The position numbers were made by a program, and so were the translations under genes. Of a stretch of DNA of 64,000 nucleotides, positions 7,951 through 16,691 are shown one piece after another. Positions within the stretch are counted from its first letter, which is position 1. Every line of letters begins with the position of its first letter. The notes below the pieces were generated by a model. The model ran no database searches, had not been told where the DNA came from, and was given only the letters and a program-made list of their open reading frames with translations. Source of the DNA: TM7 phylum sp. oral taxon 349. Its GTDB lineage: Bacteria > Patescibacteriota > Saccharimonadia > Saccharimonadales > Saccharimonadaceae. The stretch lies in the NCBI GenBank assembly GCA_018127705.1, contig CP072328.1, positions 124,001 to 188,000 on the forward strand, given 5' to 3'.

Positions 7951-10684
7951 ATTCGACCCCAACCAACAATACCAACTTGACGCTATTGATGCGGTGATAG
8001 ATGTTTTTGCTGGGCAGCGGAAGATAGACGGAGCAAGCTTTGGCGGGCAAGAGATTTTGGGCTTTGATGGTCAGCAGTTGAGTTTGGAAGCGGCGGTAGC
8101 TCGGGGAAATATCCTAGAGCTAGCGGATGACCAGATTACTCGAAATACCCACCGAGTCCAAGAGCGTAATGGACTAAGCCGGAGCCAAATACTAGAGGTC
8201 GGCGGGACTGCTAATGGTAACCTGCTTAAATGCGGTATGAATTTCTCTATTGAAATGGAAACAGGGACAGGCAAGACGTATGTATATCTGCGAACGATTC
8301 ACGAGTTGCACGAGCAGTATGGCTGGAAGAAGTTTATCATCGTGGTGCCGAGTGTGGCGATTCGTGAGGGCGTGCTGAAGAACCTAGAGATTACCCGCGA
8401 ACACTTTGCTGATCTCTATCGCAAGCCAGAAATGAACTATTACGTCTGGGATAGTAAAAAGACCGGGCAAGCACGTGAGTTTGCGACCAATGCTACATTG
8501 CAGATTATGGTTATCACTATTGATAGTTTTGCTAAGGCGGCTAACATCATGAATAAGCAGAGTGATTACGGTCGTCCACTAGATTTCATCCGTGCGACTA
8601 ATCCGGTAGTGATTGTCGACGAACCGCAGAATATGGAAACCGATACGCGAAAAGCAGCGATTGAAAGCCTGCATCCGCTTTGTACACTGCGCTATAGTGC
8701 CACGCATAAAAACCCATACAATCTACTCTATCGCCTGACGCCGGTTGACGCCTATGATAAACATTTGGTAAAGAAGATTGAGGTGCACAGTGTGTTGAGC
8801 GAGGATAGCTATAATGACGCGTATGTAAATGTGCTGAAGCTGGAGCGCAAAGGCAAGAGCCGGATTATCGCCCATATTGAAGTTGATGCTAGTGATGAGT
8901 ATGGCTTGCAACGGCGAGTGGTAAAAGTGAGTCCGGGCGATGATTTGGCGGAATTGACAGGTCGTGCGGTGTACGAAAATTACGTGGTGGAGCGGATTGA
9001 TTTTATTGAGCAGGCGGTAGAATTTGCTAATGGCAAGACGGTGTATGTCGGGCAGAAAGACGAGAGCTTGTGCGAGGAGATTTTGAAACGGCAGATTGAA
9101 CTGACGATTGAAGACCATTTTGACAAACAGAAACAGCTGGGCACGAATGTTAAAGTCTTGAGTCTGTTCTTCATCGACAAAGTGGCGAATTACCGTGAGT
9201 ATACGCCAGGCGGTGTAGTGAAAGGTAAGTTTGCTGAGTGGTTTGAAGAAATCTACCAAAAAGTGGCAGCTAAACCACGCTTTGCTGGCATGCTAGACGG
9301 GCTGGCGGTCGAGATGGTGCACGATGGCTATTTTGCCAAAGACAAAATCGGGCAGTGGAAGGACTCGCGTGACACTAAGGGCGAAGGTGGCCGGACAAAA
9401 GATGATGATAGCGCATACAACTTGATTATGAAAGACAAGGAGCGGCTGCTTGATCCGAACGAGCCACTGCGATTTATCTTCAGTCATTCGGCGCTGCGCG
9501 AGGGTTGGGATAACCCGAATGTGTTTACAATTTGTACGTTGAACGAAACGTCAAGTGAAATGAAAAAGCGCCAGGAAATTGGGCGGGGGTTGCGCTTACC
9601 GGTAGATATCAATGGCGAGCGAGTTCACGACCAGAATACTAATGTGCTGACGGTGGTAGCTAACGAAAGTTACGCGGATTTTAGCCGAAAGTTGCAGACC
9701 GAGATTGAACAGGAAACGGGAATCTCGTTTAGCGGGCGGATTAAGAATCGCGACGATCGGCGGCGGATACGGCTGACAAAAAGCCTGGCTTTGAGCGACG
9801 ATTTTAAGGAATTGTGGGAGCGGATAAAACATAAAACCGTTTATCGTGTGGCGTTTGATGTAGATGAGTTAGTGCGTCAAGCGACTAAGCAATTAGTATT
9901 GGTTGAGGTCGTCTGTCCGCAGATTGTTGATACCAGAGTACGAATTGAACAGTTAGGCGCGGAGCGCGGTTTTACGGTCAGTGAAACGCCAGGTGCTGGT
10001 GTAGCAGCGAATATCCAGAAGGTGTATGTGCCAGATATTCTGAGTGTGCTGGAAAAGCGAACAGGATTGACGCGCGCGATGATTTTTGCCGTGCTTGATA
10101 AGGCAGATGTGTTTGGTAAATTAGCACGTAATCCACAACAGATGATCGACGAGGCGGCGCGGGCTATCAATCGTGCTAAGCAAGAGGTGATGGTAGACGG
10201 AATTAGTTACCAAAAAACTGGCGAAAGTTACGATATGTGTCTGTTTGAAAACCATGAACTCGAAGCTTATTTGTACGATGCGGCGATGAAAAGCGGAGCG
10301 ATTGCTGTTGATAATCCGGATAAAACGATATATGATTACGTGACGGTTGATTCAGAGGTGGAGTATAAGTTTATGAAAGCGTTAGAGCAAGCAGGCAACA
10401 TCCGGTTTTATGTAAAGCTGCCGGGTTGGTTCACGATCCCGACGCCGCTCGGGTCATATAATCCAGACTGGGCGGTGGTATTTGATGGCGACGAACGAGT
10501 TTATTTTGTTGCAGAGACAAAAGGAGTGAATAAAATCAACAATTCACATCTGAGCGCGAGCGAGCGGGGCAAAATCCTGGCTGCACGACAGCATTTCGTA
10601 GAAGTTGAAGTTGAATATGTGGCGCCAGTGCGGGATTTGCAGAGTGCGCTAAAAAAGTGTGATATGAAAGAACGGAAGTGGTGA
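7940..10684 (+). CDS. res: Type III restriction enzyme subunit (Res)
   Basis: 914 residues. The N-terminal SF2 helicase/translocase core has Walker A in ETGTGKT (about residues 107-113), a DEPQ box (VIVDEPQ), a SAT-like motif (YSATHK) and motif VI (QEIGRGLRLP). The C-terminal endonuclease has the PD-(D/E)XK pattern NPDWA followed by AETKG near residue 840. Res uses ATP to communicate along DNA and cuts near sites recognised by Mod. All motifs are present, so the subunit looks intact. It partners with mod although TIGR04141-like, vestigial res and rhuM genes now separate them. Confidence 0.93.
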   Translation: MKLKFDPNQQYQLDAIDAVIDVFAGQRKIDGASFGGQEILGFDGQQLSLEAAVARGNILELADDQITRNTHRVQERNGLSRSQILEVGGTANGNLLKCGMNFSIEMETGTGKTYVYLRTIHELHEQYGWKKFIIVVPSVAIREGVLKNLEITREHFADLYRKPEMNYYVWDSKKTGQAREFATNATLQIMVITIDSFAKAANIMNKQSDYGRPLDFIRATNPVVIVDEPQNMETDTRKAAIESLHPLCTLRYSATHKNPYNLLYRLTPVDAYDKHLVKKIEVHSVLSEDSYNDAYVNVLKLERKGKSRIIAHIEVDASDEYGLQRRVVKVSPGDDLAELTGRAVYENYVVERIDFIEQAVEFANGKTVYVGQKDESLCEEILKRQIELTIEDHFDKQKQLGTNVKVLSLFFIDKVANYREYTPGGVVKGKFAEWFEEIYQKVAAKPRFAGMLDGLAVEMVHDGYFAKDKIGQWKDSRDTKGEGGRTKDDDSAYNLIMKDKERLLDPNEPLRFIFSHSALREGWDNPNVFTICTLNETSSEMKKRQEIGRGLRLPVDINGERVHDQNTNVLTVVANESYADFSRKLQTEIEQETGISFSGRIKNRDDRRRIRLTKSLALSDDFKELWERIKHKTVYRVAFDVDELVRQATKQLVLVEVVCPQIVDTRVRIEQLGAERGFTVSETPGAGVAANIQKVYVPDILSVLEKRTGLTRAMIFAVLDKADVFGKLARNPQQMIDEAARAINRAKQEVMVDGISYQKTGESYDMCLFENHELEAYLYDAAMKSGAIAVDNPDKTIYDYVTVDSEVEYKFMKALEQAGNIRFYVKLPGWFTIPTPLGSYNPDWAVVFDGDERVYFVAETKGVNKINNSHLSASERGKILAARQHFVEVEVEYVAPVRDLQSALKKCDMKERKW

Positions 10685-11103
10685 ATAAGCAAAAGTCGCG
10701 TTGGCAGCTCTATGTTTTAAAACTGGAGCAAGACAAATGGTATATTGGTATCACTTCGCGTTCAGTCGAAAAGCGGTTTCGCGAGCATCAACGGGGTTTT
10801 GCCGGTGCGAATTGGACGAAAAAATATAAACCTCTGAAAATTCACGATACGAAAGATCTCGGTCTGTGCGATATTGAGAGAGCTCAATTGTATGAAGGTC
10901 GTGTGACGCGAAAATACATGGAACAGTATGGTGACAATAATGTACGTGGTGGTGACCTTACAGATATGGACGATTATGTACGACGATTTGTATGGATATT
11001 CACAAGGAAAGATTGGGGTATTCTATTATATATAATCTTCATGCAGTCCGTATGTTTATACGTTTTGGTTGATCTTTATGTATTGCGTTCGCCGTGCCGG
11101 TAG
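10678..11103 (+). CDS. GIY-YIG nuclease domain protein
   Basis: 141 residues. The N-terminus has a GIY-YIG-type pattern, LYVLKLEQDKWYIGITSRS, with Arg residues in VEKRFREHQRG that fit the conserved helix of the fold. The end of the recognised domain is near GGDLTDMDDYVRRF. The last 30 residues are hydrophobic and Cys-containing and do not look like a nuclease, so the 3' end may be altered. GTG 10678 or GTG 10681 overlaps the res stop, placing the gene last in the restriction operon. It may be a second nuclease of the system or a passenger. Confidence 0.7.
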   Translation: MVNKQKSRWQLYVLKLEQDKWYIGITSRSVEKRFREHQRGFAGANWTKKYKPLKIHDTKDLGLCDIERAQLYEGRVTRKYMEQYGDNNVRGGDLTDMDDYVRRFVWIFTRKDWGILLYIIFMQSVCLYVLVDLYVLRSPCR

Positions 11104-11106
11104 CTG

Positions 11107-11136
11107 TTGTGAATACGTGTCATTTCATGCTACAAT
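11107..11136 (+). promoter_or_regulatory. Promoter of the SAM riboswitch-metK transcript
   Basis: TTGTGA at 11107-11112 and TACAAT at 11131-11136 are separated by 18 nt. The -10 is preceded by TGC (extended type). The riboswitch begins about 22 nt downstream. Confidence 0.5.
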
Positions 11137-11158
11137 AATCCCACAATTAACAACTAGC

Positions 11159-11271
11159 ATATCAAGAGTGCGGCGAGAGAACTAGCTCGTTGAGCCGCCA
11201 GCAACCTGCTTTAGCATGAGACGATTCCATGTTACGGTAAGGTGCTCCATCTAGCCCGAATGGGAAGATAT
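11159..11271 (+). ncRNA. SAM-I family riboswitch upstream of metK
   Basis: The element closes with a P1 helix ATATC/GATAT (11159-11163 and 11267-11271). It has the conserved AAGAG entry, a P2 helix GCGG/CCGC (11170-11173 and 11195-11198) with a kink-turn-like internal loop, the invariant CAGCAACC segment, and AAGGTGCT before the last arm. CTAG in the P2 loop (11182-11185) can pair with CTAG at 11251-11254 as the expected pseudoknot. It should sense S-adenosylmethionine and repress metK. No U-rich terminator is visible before the start codon, so control is more likely translational. The pieces fit the SAM-I consensus, but no covariance model was run. Confidence 0.85.
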
Positions 11272-11327
11272 TTTCATGGAACTTCTTTCTACTCGGTGTG
11301 TGGCAAGATGTGCGGAAGGAGTAACCT

Positions 11328-12383
11328 ATGAGTAAAAATCAAAATAGTATACGCACAGCTGAGAGTGTGTCACCGGGGCATCCGGATAAATTATGCGACC
11401 AGATTTCAGATGCAATTGTAGATGCATATCTGGCAAAGGATCCGCAGGCGCGTGTAGCGATTGATGTAGCGGGCGGACATGGTGCAGTATTCGTTACGGG
11501 CGAGGTATCAAGTCGGGTAGAAGTAAGTATTGCAAAAATTGTTCGCCGAATTGCCGGCAAAAATAGTGAAGTTATTGAGCGGGTTGCTGAACAGAGTCCA
11601 GAGATTGCGCGTGGTGTCAACGCGGGCGGTGCGGGCGACCAGGGGATTATGATAGGCTATGCTTGCAATGAGACGCCGGAGCTGTTGCCGCTAGAAGTGG
11701 TGTTAGCGCGGCGCTTAAATCAGTGTCTATATCAGCGTTGGCCGTATGACGGCAAGACGCAAGTATCGGTGCGTGGTCGCGATATCGTCGCGGTTGTAGC
11801 GAGTTTTCAGCATGCGCCATACGATGAGCTGGAGCAGGCGGTGAAAGATTGGGTGAGAGACGAAGCGGTACGATATGTGGGGGTAAAGTACTTTGCAGAA
11901 ACTCAAACGGAGCACCAGATGAATAATGCAGTGATTCAAAATATCGATCCAATATTGCATATCAATCCAGCAGGCGATTGGAAAATTGGTGGGTTTGACG
12001 CTGACGCGGGTCTAACAGGCCGCAAACTGGCAGTAGATAATTATGGTCCGCGTATACCGCTTGGCGGCGGGGCATTTAGCGGTAAAGACCCAAGCAAGGT
12101 GGATCGTAGTGCTGCGTATATGGCGCGCAAAATCGCCATTGACTATTTGCATCGATTCCATGCAGGCGAAGTACTTGTACGATTAGCATATGCGATTGGT
12201 TACGATCAACCGATTGAAACTACAGCGATCGTTGATGGTGCGTTGCGCAAGATCACTGGATATGATTTGACGCCGAACGGCATTATTGAAGCGCTTGATT
12301 TGCGTCGTCCAATATACGAACAGACTGCCCGCTATGGTCATTTCGGTCAAGCAGGTTTTTCATGGGAGTCGTACGAAGGTTAA
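11328..12383 (+). CDS. metK: S-adenosylmethionine synthetase
   Basis: 351 residues. It makes SAM from methionine and ATP. The hallmarks are ESVSPGHPDKLCDQISDA at the N-terminus, GAGDQGIMIGYA (ATP binding), GGFDADAGLTGRKL and GGGAFSGKDPSKVDRSAAY. It is shorter than the roughly 380-400 residues usual in well-studied bacteria, mainly through a short C-terminus and loops, but all core motifs are kept. AAGGAG lies 7 nt before the ATG. The SAM-I riboswitch in its leader confirms the role and gives feedback control by the product. Confidence 0.97.
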   Translation: MSKNQNSIRTAESVSPGHPDKLCDQISDAIVDAYLAKDPQARVAIDVAGGHGAVFVTGEVSSRVEVSIAKIVRRIAGKNSEVIERVAEQSPEIARGVNAGGAGDQGIMIGYACNETPELLPLEVVLARRLNQCLYQRWPYDGKTQVSVRGRDIVAVVASFQHAPYDELEQAVKDWVRDEAVRYVGVKYFAETQTEHQMNNAVIQNIDPILHINPAGDWKIGGFDADAGLTGRKLAVDNYGPRIPLGGGAFSGKDPSKVDRSAAYMARKIAIDYLHRFHAGEVLVRLAYAIGYDQPIETTAIVDGALRKITGYDLTPNGIIEALDLRRPIYEQTARYGHFGQAGFSWESYEG

Positions 12384-12466
12384 AACCTACACAGTACTGC
12401 TGAGTATAGCGCTAACTTAACGTTTCTAGTATAGTTTTCACCCTCTTTTTTACCCCTCTCACTATA

Positions 12467-12500
12467 AAAGAATACCGGATATCAATATCCGGTATTCTTT
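12467..12500. terminator. Perfect 16-bp inverted repeat, bidirectional terminator-like
   Basis: Arms 12467-12482 and 12485-12500 are perfect complements around CA. A-rich sequence before and TTCTTT at the end would let it act on either strand. It follows metK by about 85 nt. The arms are longer than most terminators in this window. Confidence 0.6.
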
Positions 12501-12542
12501 ACCTATTCTACCCCTATTATTCATCATTCTTTTTCTCTCTCC

Positions 12543-12566
12543 TTCTTATATATAAATATATAAGAA
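12543..12566. repeat. AT-rich 10-bp hairpin and purine-rich tract downstream of metK
   Basis: Arms 12543-12552 and 12557-12566 match perfectly around TAAA. The sequence from about 12565 to 12690 is almost all purine on the plus strand, with few C or T. No ORF, tRNA or known RNA is recognised in the rest of the 12384-12802 gap. TACAAT at 12774-12779 is a likely -10 for the next gene. Confidence 0.4.
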
Positions 12567-12802
12567 AAGAATAATAACTATGAATAGACGGTAGAGATAT
12601 AAGAACAAGAACCTAGCAAGTGAAAGTAAAGGTAGGAGTAGAAGTTAAGAATAAGCATAGAACAAAGATAAAAAATTAAGATAATCGACTACTATAGTTA
12701 GAGTCTAATTAGTGACCGAGCCATAGCATTAGATACACAACGGAATCAAGTAGTGTACGTGTAGCGGCGTGATACAATAAAAAGGTGAAATGGAGGTGGA
12801 CT

Positions 12803-13429
12803 ATGAGCGCAAAAAAATCGAAAGCACGAGAACGAAAACAATGGATAATTGTCGCGGCTATTGTGGCAGCGGTTGCTCTGCTTGCCGCGTGGTGGTGCAT
12901 ACTTAAAGTAAGTCAATCATCGAAAGAGCATGAACAGTCAACGGTTGCTCTACCTGACGCAGCGAAATTTAAGCAACACTATTCGCAAGTGGCGGACGAT
13001 AACCGTTTTGTGTATGTGTCGCCTAGTGAGATTAAGCAAATTTTCGAACATGGCAGCGGTCTCGTCTTTTTAGGCTTCAAAGAATGCCCGTGGTGCCAAA
13101 AACTAGCGCCAATGATTGACGAGGCAGCAAAAGCTGAAGGGCTGACAAAAGTTTATTATATGGACATACGCCAGGCGCGTGCAAATAATGACGTAACATA
13201 CCAAATGCTGGTCGAAAAACTAAAAGATTATCTAGCGAAAGATGGCGATGGTAATCCGCGTATCTTCGTGCCAGACGTCACGGCATTGCATGACGGCAAA
13301 ATTGTTGGACGATTTTTACCGGAAACGTCCATTGATGATAAAGGCTTGACGCCCGGTGAATACTGGACGACCGAGCGCCGTGCGGATGCGATCAAACAAT
13401 TACGTGAGATTATTGCAAAGACACGATAG
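12803..13429 (+). CDS. Membrane-anchored thioredoxin-fold protein (CPWC)
   Basis: 208 residues with one N-terminal membrane anchor (about residues 13-35) after a basic leader, then an extracytoplasmic thioredoxin-like domain. The active site is CPWC within GFKECPWCQKL, and PRIFVPD supplies the usual cis-Pro region. It probably acts as a thiol-disulfide oxidoreductase or bacteriocin-transport accessory-type protein at the cell surface. The ATG at 12803 is preferred over 12785 because GGAGGTGG ends 4 nt upstream. Two more extracytoplasmic thioredoxin-fold proteins occur at 24222 and 55345. Confidence 0.8.
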   Translation: MSAKKSKARERKQWIIVAAIVAAVALLAAWWCILKVSQSSKEHEQSTVALPDAAKFKQHYSQVADDNRFVYVSPSEIKQIFEHGSGLVFLGFKECPWCQKLAPMIDEAAKAEGLTKVYYMDIRQARANNDVTYQMLVEKLKDYLAKDGDGNPRIFVPDVTALHDGKIVGRFLPETSIDDKGLTPGEYWTTERRADAIKQLREIIAKTR

Positions 13430-13483
13430 CTAGTCATCTAGTCGTGGTATATTTGTAAATTATCCTAGTGGTTAGAGAAATAG

Positions 13484-13837
13484 ATGAACCGTTCGCAATT
13501 ATACATTCACATTAAACAAACCTATGGTACTGACCCGGAGTTTTTATGGCAGAAATACCCGAACTATGCAGTGTTTCGGCATGATGACAATCATAAGTGG
13601 TATGCAATCGTGATGAATGTGCCGTGCGGTACAGTTGGATTAACGGGTGAGGGCATGGTTGATGTATTAAATCTAAAGCTTGACCCGAACTTGATTGATG
13701 ATTTACGAGTGCGATCAGGTTTTGCGCCGGGTTATCATATGAACAAAATGCATTGGGTGAGTATTGTGCTGGATGGTTTGGTAGTAGATGAGGAAATCGC
13801 TAGCCTGCTAGATATGAGTTACCAGGCGACTCGGTAG
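13484..13837 (+). CDS. MmcQ/YjbR family protein
   Basis: 117 residues with the usual length and signatures of the MmcQ/YjbR fold: YPNYAVFRHDDNHKWYAIVM in the first half, LNLKLDP in the middle and the conserved PGYHMNKMHWVSI. The family has a CyaY-like fold and has been proposed to bind DNA. No role is established. It stands alone, ending about 13 nt before the convergent pheA. Confidence 0.85.
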   Translation: MNRSQLYIHIKQTYGTDPEFLWQKYPNYAVFRHDDNHKWYAIVMNVPCGTVGLTGEGMVDVLNLKLDPNLIDDLRVRSGFAPGYHMNKMHWVSIVLDGLVVDEEIASLLDMSYQATR

Positions 13838-13850
13838 TTTTGCATATAAA

Positions 13851-14693
13851 TTACGCTGCTCGGTATTCGCCTAGAGCTGTCACTGTGTGGCTGCTTTGTT
13901 CAATCTCATTAATAAGCTGGCGGAGTTTTGCACCGGCGCAGTCAACGACGATGAAAAATTTGTATTGCCACGGCTGACCCATGATCGGCTGAGATTGGAG
14001 TTTGGTTAGATTGACGCCGGCGCGAGCGAAAATCTGCAGTACCTCGACGAGCGCACCTGGCTGATGGCTTGTCATAACGACGAGCGATGCGCGTGTTGCA
14101 TCAACGGGCGGATCTGTTGATTCTAACACTAAAAAGCGCGTAATGTTGTCTTTGTCGTCTTGGATTGATTCTGCGGCAATTGGCAGGCCGTATAGTTCGG
14201 CTGCTGCCCGCCCTGCGATAGCCGCTCGGTGTAGTGCATGTCCGCTCGCAATAAATTCAACTGCACCAGCGGTATCGAAAAACTCAATCAAGGTCGCGTG
14301 AGGCATGTGCTGTTTTAAAAACGATTGACATTGTGCGAGCGCTACAGGATGCGAGTATACTTCGGTGATGCCGGTAAGCTTCGCGCCTGGGCGTGTTATC
14401 AGCATTTGGTCAATTGCCAGCTTCATTTCGCCGACAATTGGTGCGCCGCATGATTCTATCAGCTGGTACACTTCGTTGATACTGCCAAAAATCGTGTTTT
14501 CTACCGCCGTTACAATTGCATCAGCTGCGCCATTAGCGTAGGCGTCAAATGCGTCGCGAAATGTTACGCACGGCACGATTGTTGCCCGCGCGCCGTACCA
14601 CTGGCGCACTGCTTGTTCGTGGAATGAGCCGGCTTGTCCTTGAATCGCTACGGTAATATTTTTTGATTGGGTCACTGAAAACCATTTTATCAC
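13851..14693 (-). CDS. pheA: Prephenate dehydratase
   Basis: 280 residues. Residues about 10-190 are the catalytic domain, with GQAGSFHEQAV near the start, VENTIFGSINEVYQL and the conserved DNITRFLVLE (the TRF motif). The C-terminal part (about 200-275) is an ACT domain with QPGALVEVLQIFARAGVNLTKLQSQP, the phenylalanine-binding ESR-like region. It converts prephenate to phenylpyruvate. No other aromatic pathway gene is in the window, so prephenate supply is unexplained. No in-frame ATG exists near the start. GTG 14693 or GTG 14675 are the options. Confidence 0.93.
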   Translation of the reverse strand: MIKWFSVTQSKNITVAIQGQAGSFHEQAVRQWYGARATIVPCVTFRDAFDAYANGAADAIVTAVENTIFGSINEVYQLIESCGAPIVGEMKLAIDQMLITRPGAKLTGITEVYSHPVALAQCQSFLKQHMPHATLIEFFDTAGAVEFIASGHALHRAAIAGRAAAELYGLPIAAESIQDDKDNITRFLVLESTDPPVDATRASLVVMTSHQPGALVEVLQIFARAGVNLTKLQSQPIMGQPWQYKFFIVVDCAGAKLRQLINEIEQSSHTVTALGEYRAA

Positions 14694-14762
14694 TTTCAGT
14701 GTTACTTATAGGACTATTTAAAATGTAACCCTAGACAATTGTACGGGTATGATTTTTTATGG

Positions 14763-14768
14763 TATAAC
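14763..14768 (+). promoter_or_regulatory. -10 element of a leaderless Nudix transcript
   Basis: TATAAC ends exactly 6 nt before ATG 14775, and no Shine-Dalgarno is seen. This is the same spacing as at seven other genes in the window. Confidence 0.6.
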
Positions 14769-14774
14769 TAACTG

Positions 14775-15191
14775 ATGGCAAATGACGTAAAACAATGTGT
14801 TCATGTGTCGCTTATCGCATTTCGTGATGGTGATAAAATCCTACTAAACCGCCGCGCTGACACGGGCGGTACGATGTGGGAGTTTATTGGTGGCGGCATT
14901 GAGGTGGGCGAGACGCCGCATGAAGCGATTCGGCGTGAAATTGCAGAAGAGGTAAATTATACACTGTCTACGGATGATGGCCTGCAGTTTGTTGATGAGC
15001 TACGTATCACATACGGTGACGTGCAAGCGACTGTTTATTGTTTCACTGCGCGATTGCCAGGTCTTGATAAGTTTTCGGACAGTGACGAGGTGTTTGTGCG
15101 TGATCTTGCATTGTTTAGCCGCGACGAAGCGCTTGAACTGGAATTATTACCGATGACGCGAAAGCTTTTGGAAGGTGGATACATTAGCTAG
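14775..15191 (+). CDS. Nudix hydrolase
   Basis: 138 residues. The Nudix box runs G-x5-E-x7-REIAEE in GGGIEVGETPHEAIRREIAEEVNY. The usual Gly near the end of the box is Asn, but the metal-binding Glu residues are present. The substrate cannot be assigned. It is the first of three Nudix genes that, with rdgB, form a cluster likely to act on damaged or surplus nucleotides. The transcript is probably leaderless. Confidence 0.88.
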   Translation: MANDVKQCVHVSLIAFRDGDKILLNRRADTGGTMWEFIGGGIEVGETPHEAIRREIAEEVNYTLSTDDGLQFVDELRITYGDVQATVYCFTARLPGLDKFSDSDEVFVRDLALFSRDEALELELLPMTRKLLEGGYIS

Positions 15192-15393
15192 ATGCTTGGT
15201 AGTTGCTAGCACGCTAGTAGTACTGCTGGTAGGGTGTTTATGAATAATGATTTAGCAGCGTAAGTTTTGGCAATTTTTTTAATAGATTATCCATTTTTCA
15301 GACAGTATACCATGAGCAAGACTGATTGACGTATTTAATGACTGCGATAATAATGGTTTAAGGAGCATTCATCGTATAAGAGGAGATAATAGG

Positions 15394-15828
15394 ATGACGA
15401 CACGTAAAAACTTTCGAGCAGCTGTATACATGCTTATAAAGCAGGGTGATAAATATCTAGTAATACGTCGGCATAATACCGGTTATCGCGATGGTCAGTA
15501 TACTGTGCCAGCTGGACACGTTGACGATGGTGAATCAGCTCGGGCGGCGGCTGTGCGCGAACTTGCAGAAGAAGTTGGTCTGCGGGTAATTGAAGCGGAT
15601 GCTGAGCTAGTACACGCTATGCAGCGCCACGAAGGTGAGTTTGACTATATAGATTTTTATTTTAACATTGCCGCATGGCAGGGTAAGCCGTGTATCTGCG
15701 AACCGGATAAAATGGATGATCTGCGTTTTATGACACTCAAGGAGTTAGAGACTGTCGGTATCCCTGGAGTAATTAGTGCACTGCACGCTATCTCAATCGG
15801 CGAAAGATTTTCGAGTTTGGGTGTATAG
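15394..15828 (+). CDS. Nudix hydrolase
   Basis: 144 residues with a complete Nudix box, GHVDDGESARAAAVRELAEEVGL. The middle reads HEGEFDYIDFYFNIAAW, which resembles MutT-like enzymes acting on nucleotides. A strong Shine-Dalgarno (AGAGGAG) precedes ATG 15394. The 200-bp gap upstream (15192-15393) contains a GATAAT hexamer near 15349 and no other feature. Confidence 0.9.
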   Translation: MTTRKNFRAAVYMLIKQGDKYLVIRRHNTGYRDGQYTVPAGHVDDGESARAAAVRELAEEVGLRVIEADAELVHAMQRHEGEFDYIDFYFNIAAWQGKPCICEPDKMDDLRFMTLKELETVGIPGVISALHAISIGERFSSLGV

Positions 15829-16009
15829 TTGTGGCAATTGAAACTATATTCAGGCTAATTTAATAGGCAGCCATGAGTTATGGTAAATGAGCTTGTGCTA
15901 GTGATAGGTGAATATGTGGTATGGTATATTCTTGTTGTAGTACAGAAAATATACGGAGACACATTCGAGAGAGTGGTTTTATAAAAATTACGAGGGAGAA
16001 GTAGGCGCT

Positions 16010-16639
16010 GTGTGTGAAACTGAAAAGAATAGTAATAGTAGAGCGGAATTACTTATCGCAACAAGTAACCAAGCAAAATTAGCTGATTTTAAGCTGTACC
16101 TGAGTGATGATTATACTGTGCTTGGTATTGATGATATTGGTATAAAGCTGGAAATTCCTGAAGGAATTGACTCAATTGAAGATAATGCGATTGCTAAAGC
16201 GAGGGCATATGCAGTAAAAACCAGATTGATGTGTTTGGGCGATGATACAGGATTTTTTATCAAAGAACTGAATGGCGAGCCGGGTGTGGCGCTGCGCCGT
16301 TGGGGCGGAGAACTGCCGGAAGAAACGACTGGCGAGGAATTCTGGGATTATTTGCGGCAGAAAACGAGGGGGCTGAAAAATCTTGATTGTTATTTCAAGC
16401 AGTGCGTCGCGATTGCATCGCCGAGCGGCGAGATCAGGGTAATGCATAATGTGAATAATGGCGTGCTGAATCGGGTAAAATTACAACAGCCATATAATGG
16501 AACGGATTATCCGCTAGCGGCGGCGTTTGAGTCGCGCGATCGAAAAAAGACGTGGGATGAGATGAGCGACGACGAAAAGCGTGCGTTTGACAGAGCTTTC
16601 ATTCAAAAGTTGAAGCAAGCGATAGCAGCGTTATCGTAA
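16010..16639 (+). CDS. rdgB: RdgB/HAM1-type non-canonical purine NTP pyrophosphatase
   Basis: 209 residues. It removes ITP and XTP from the nucleotide pool by hydrolysis to NMP and pyrophosphate. Signatures are ATSNQAKLADF (the SxNxxK phosphate-binding motif), GDDTGFFI with metal-binding Asp, and the C-terminal region DYPLAAAFESRDRKKTWDEMS. The usual start-proximal motif follows about 14 residues of variable leader. GTG 16010 is used because GAGGGAG lies about 13 nt upstream and no better start is in frame. Confidence 0.85.
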   Translation: MCETEKNSNSRAELLIATSNQAKLADFKLYLSDDYTVLGIDDIGIKLEIPEGIDSIEDNAIAKARAYAVKTRLMCLGDDTGFFIKELNGEPGVALRRWGGELPEETTGEEFWDYLRQKTRGLKNLDCYFKQCVAIASPSGEIRVMHNVNNGVLNRVKLQQPYNGTDYPLAAAFESRDRKKTWDEMSDDEKRAFDRAFIQKLKQAIAALS

Positions 16640-16691
16640 ATAATTTTGCGTGTTTGTGCGAAAGCTTAAAAAAGTTGTAATATATAGTGGT

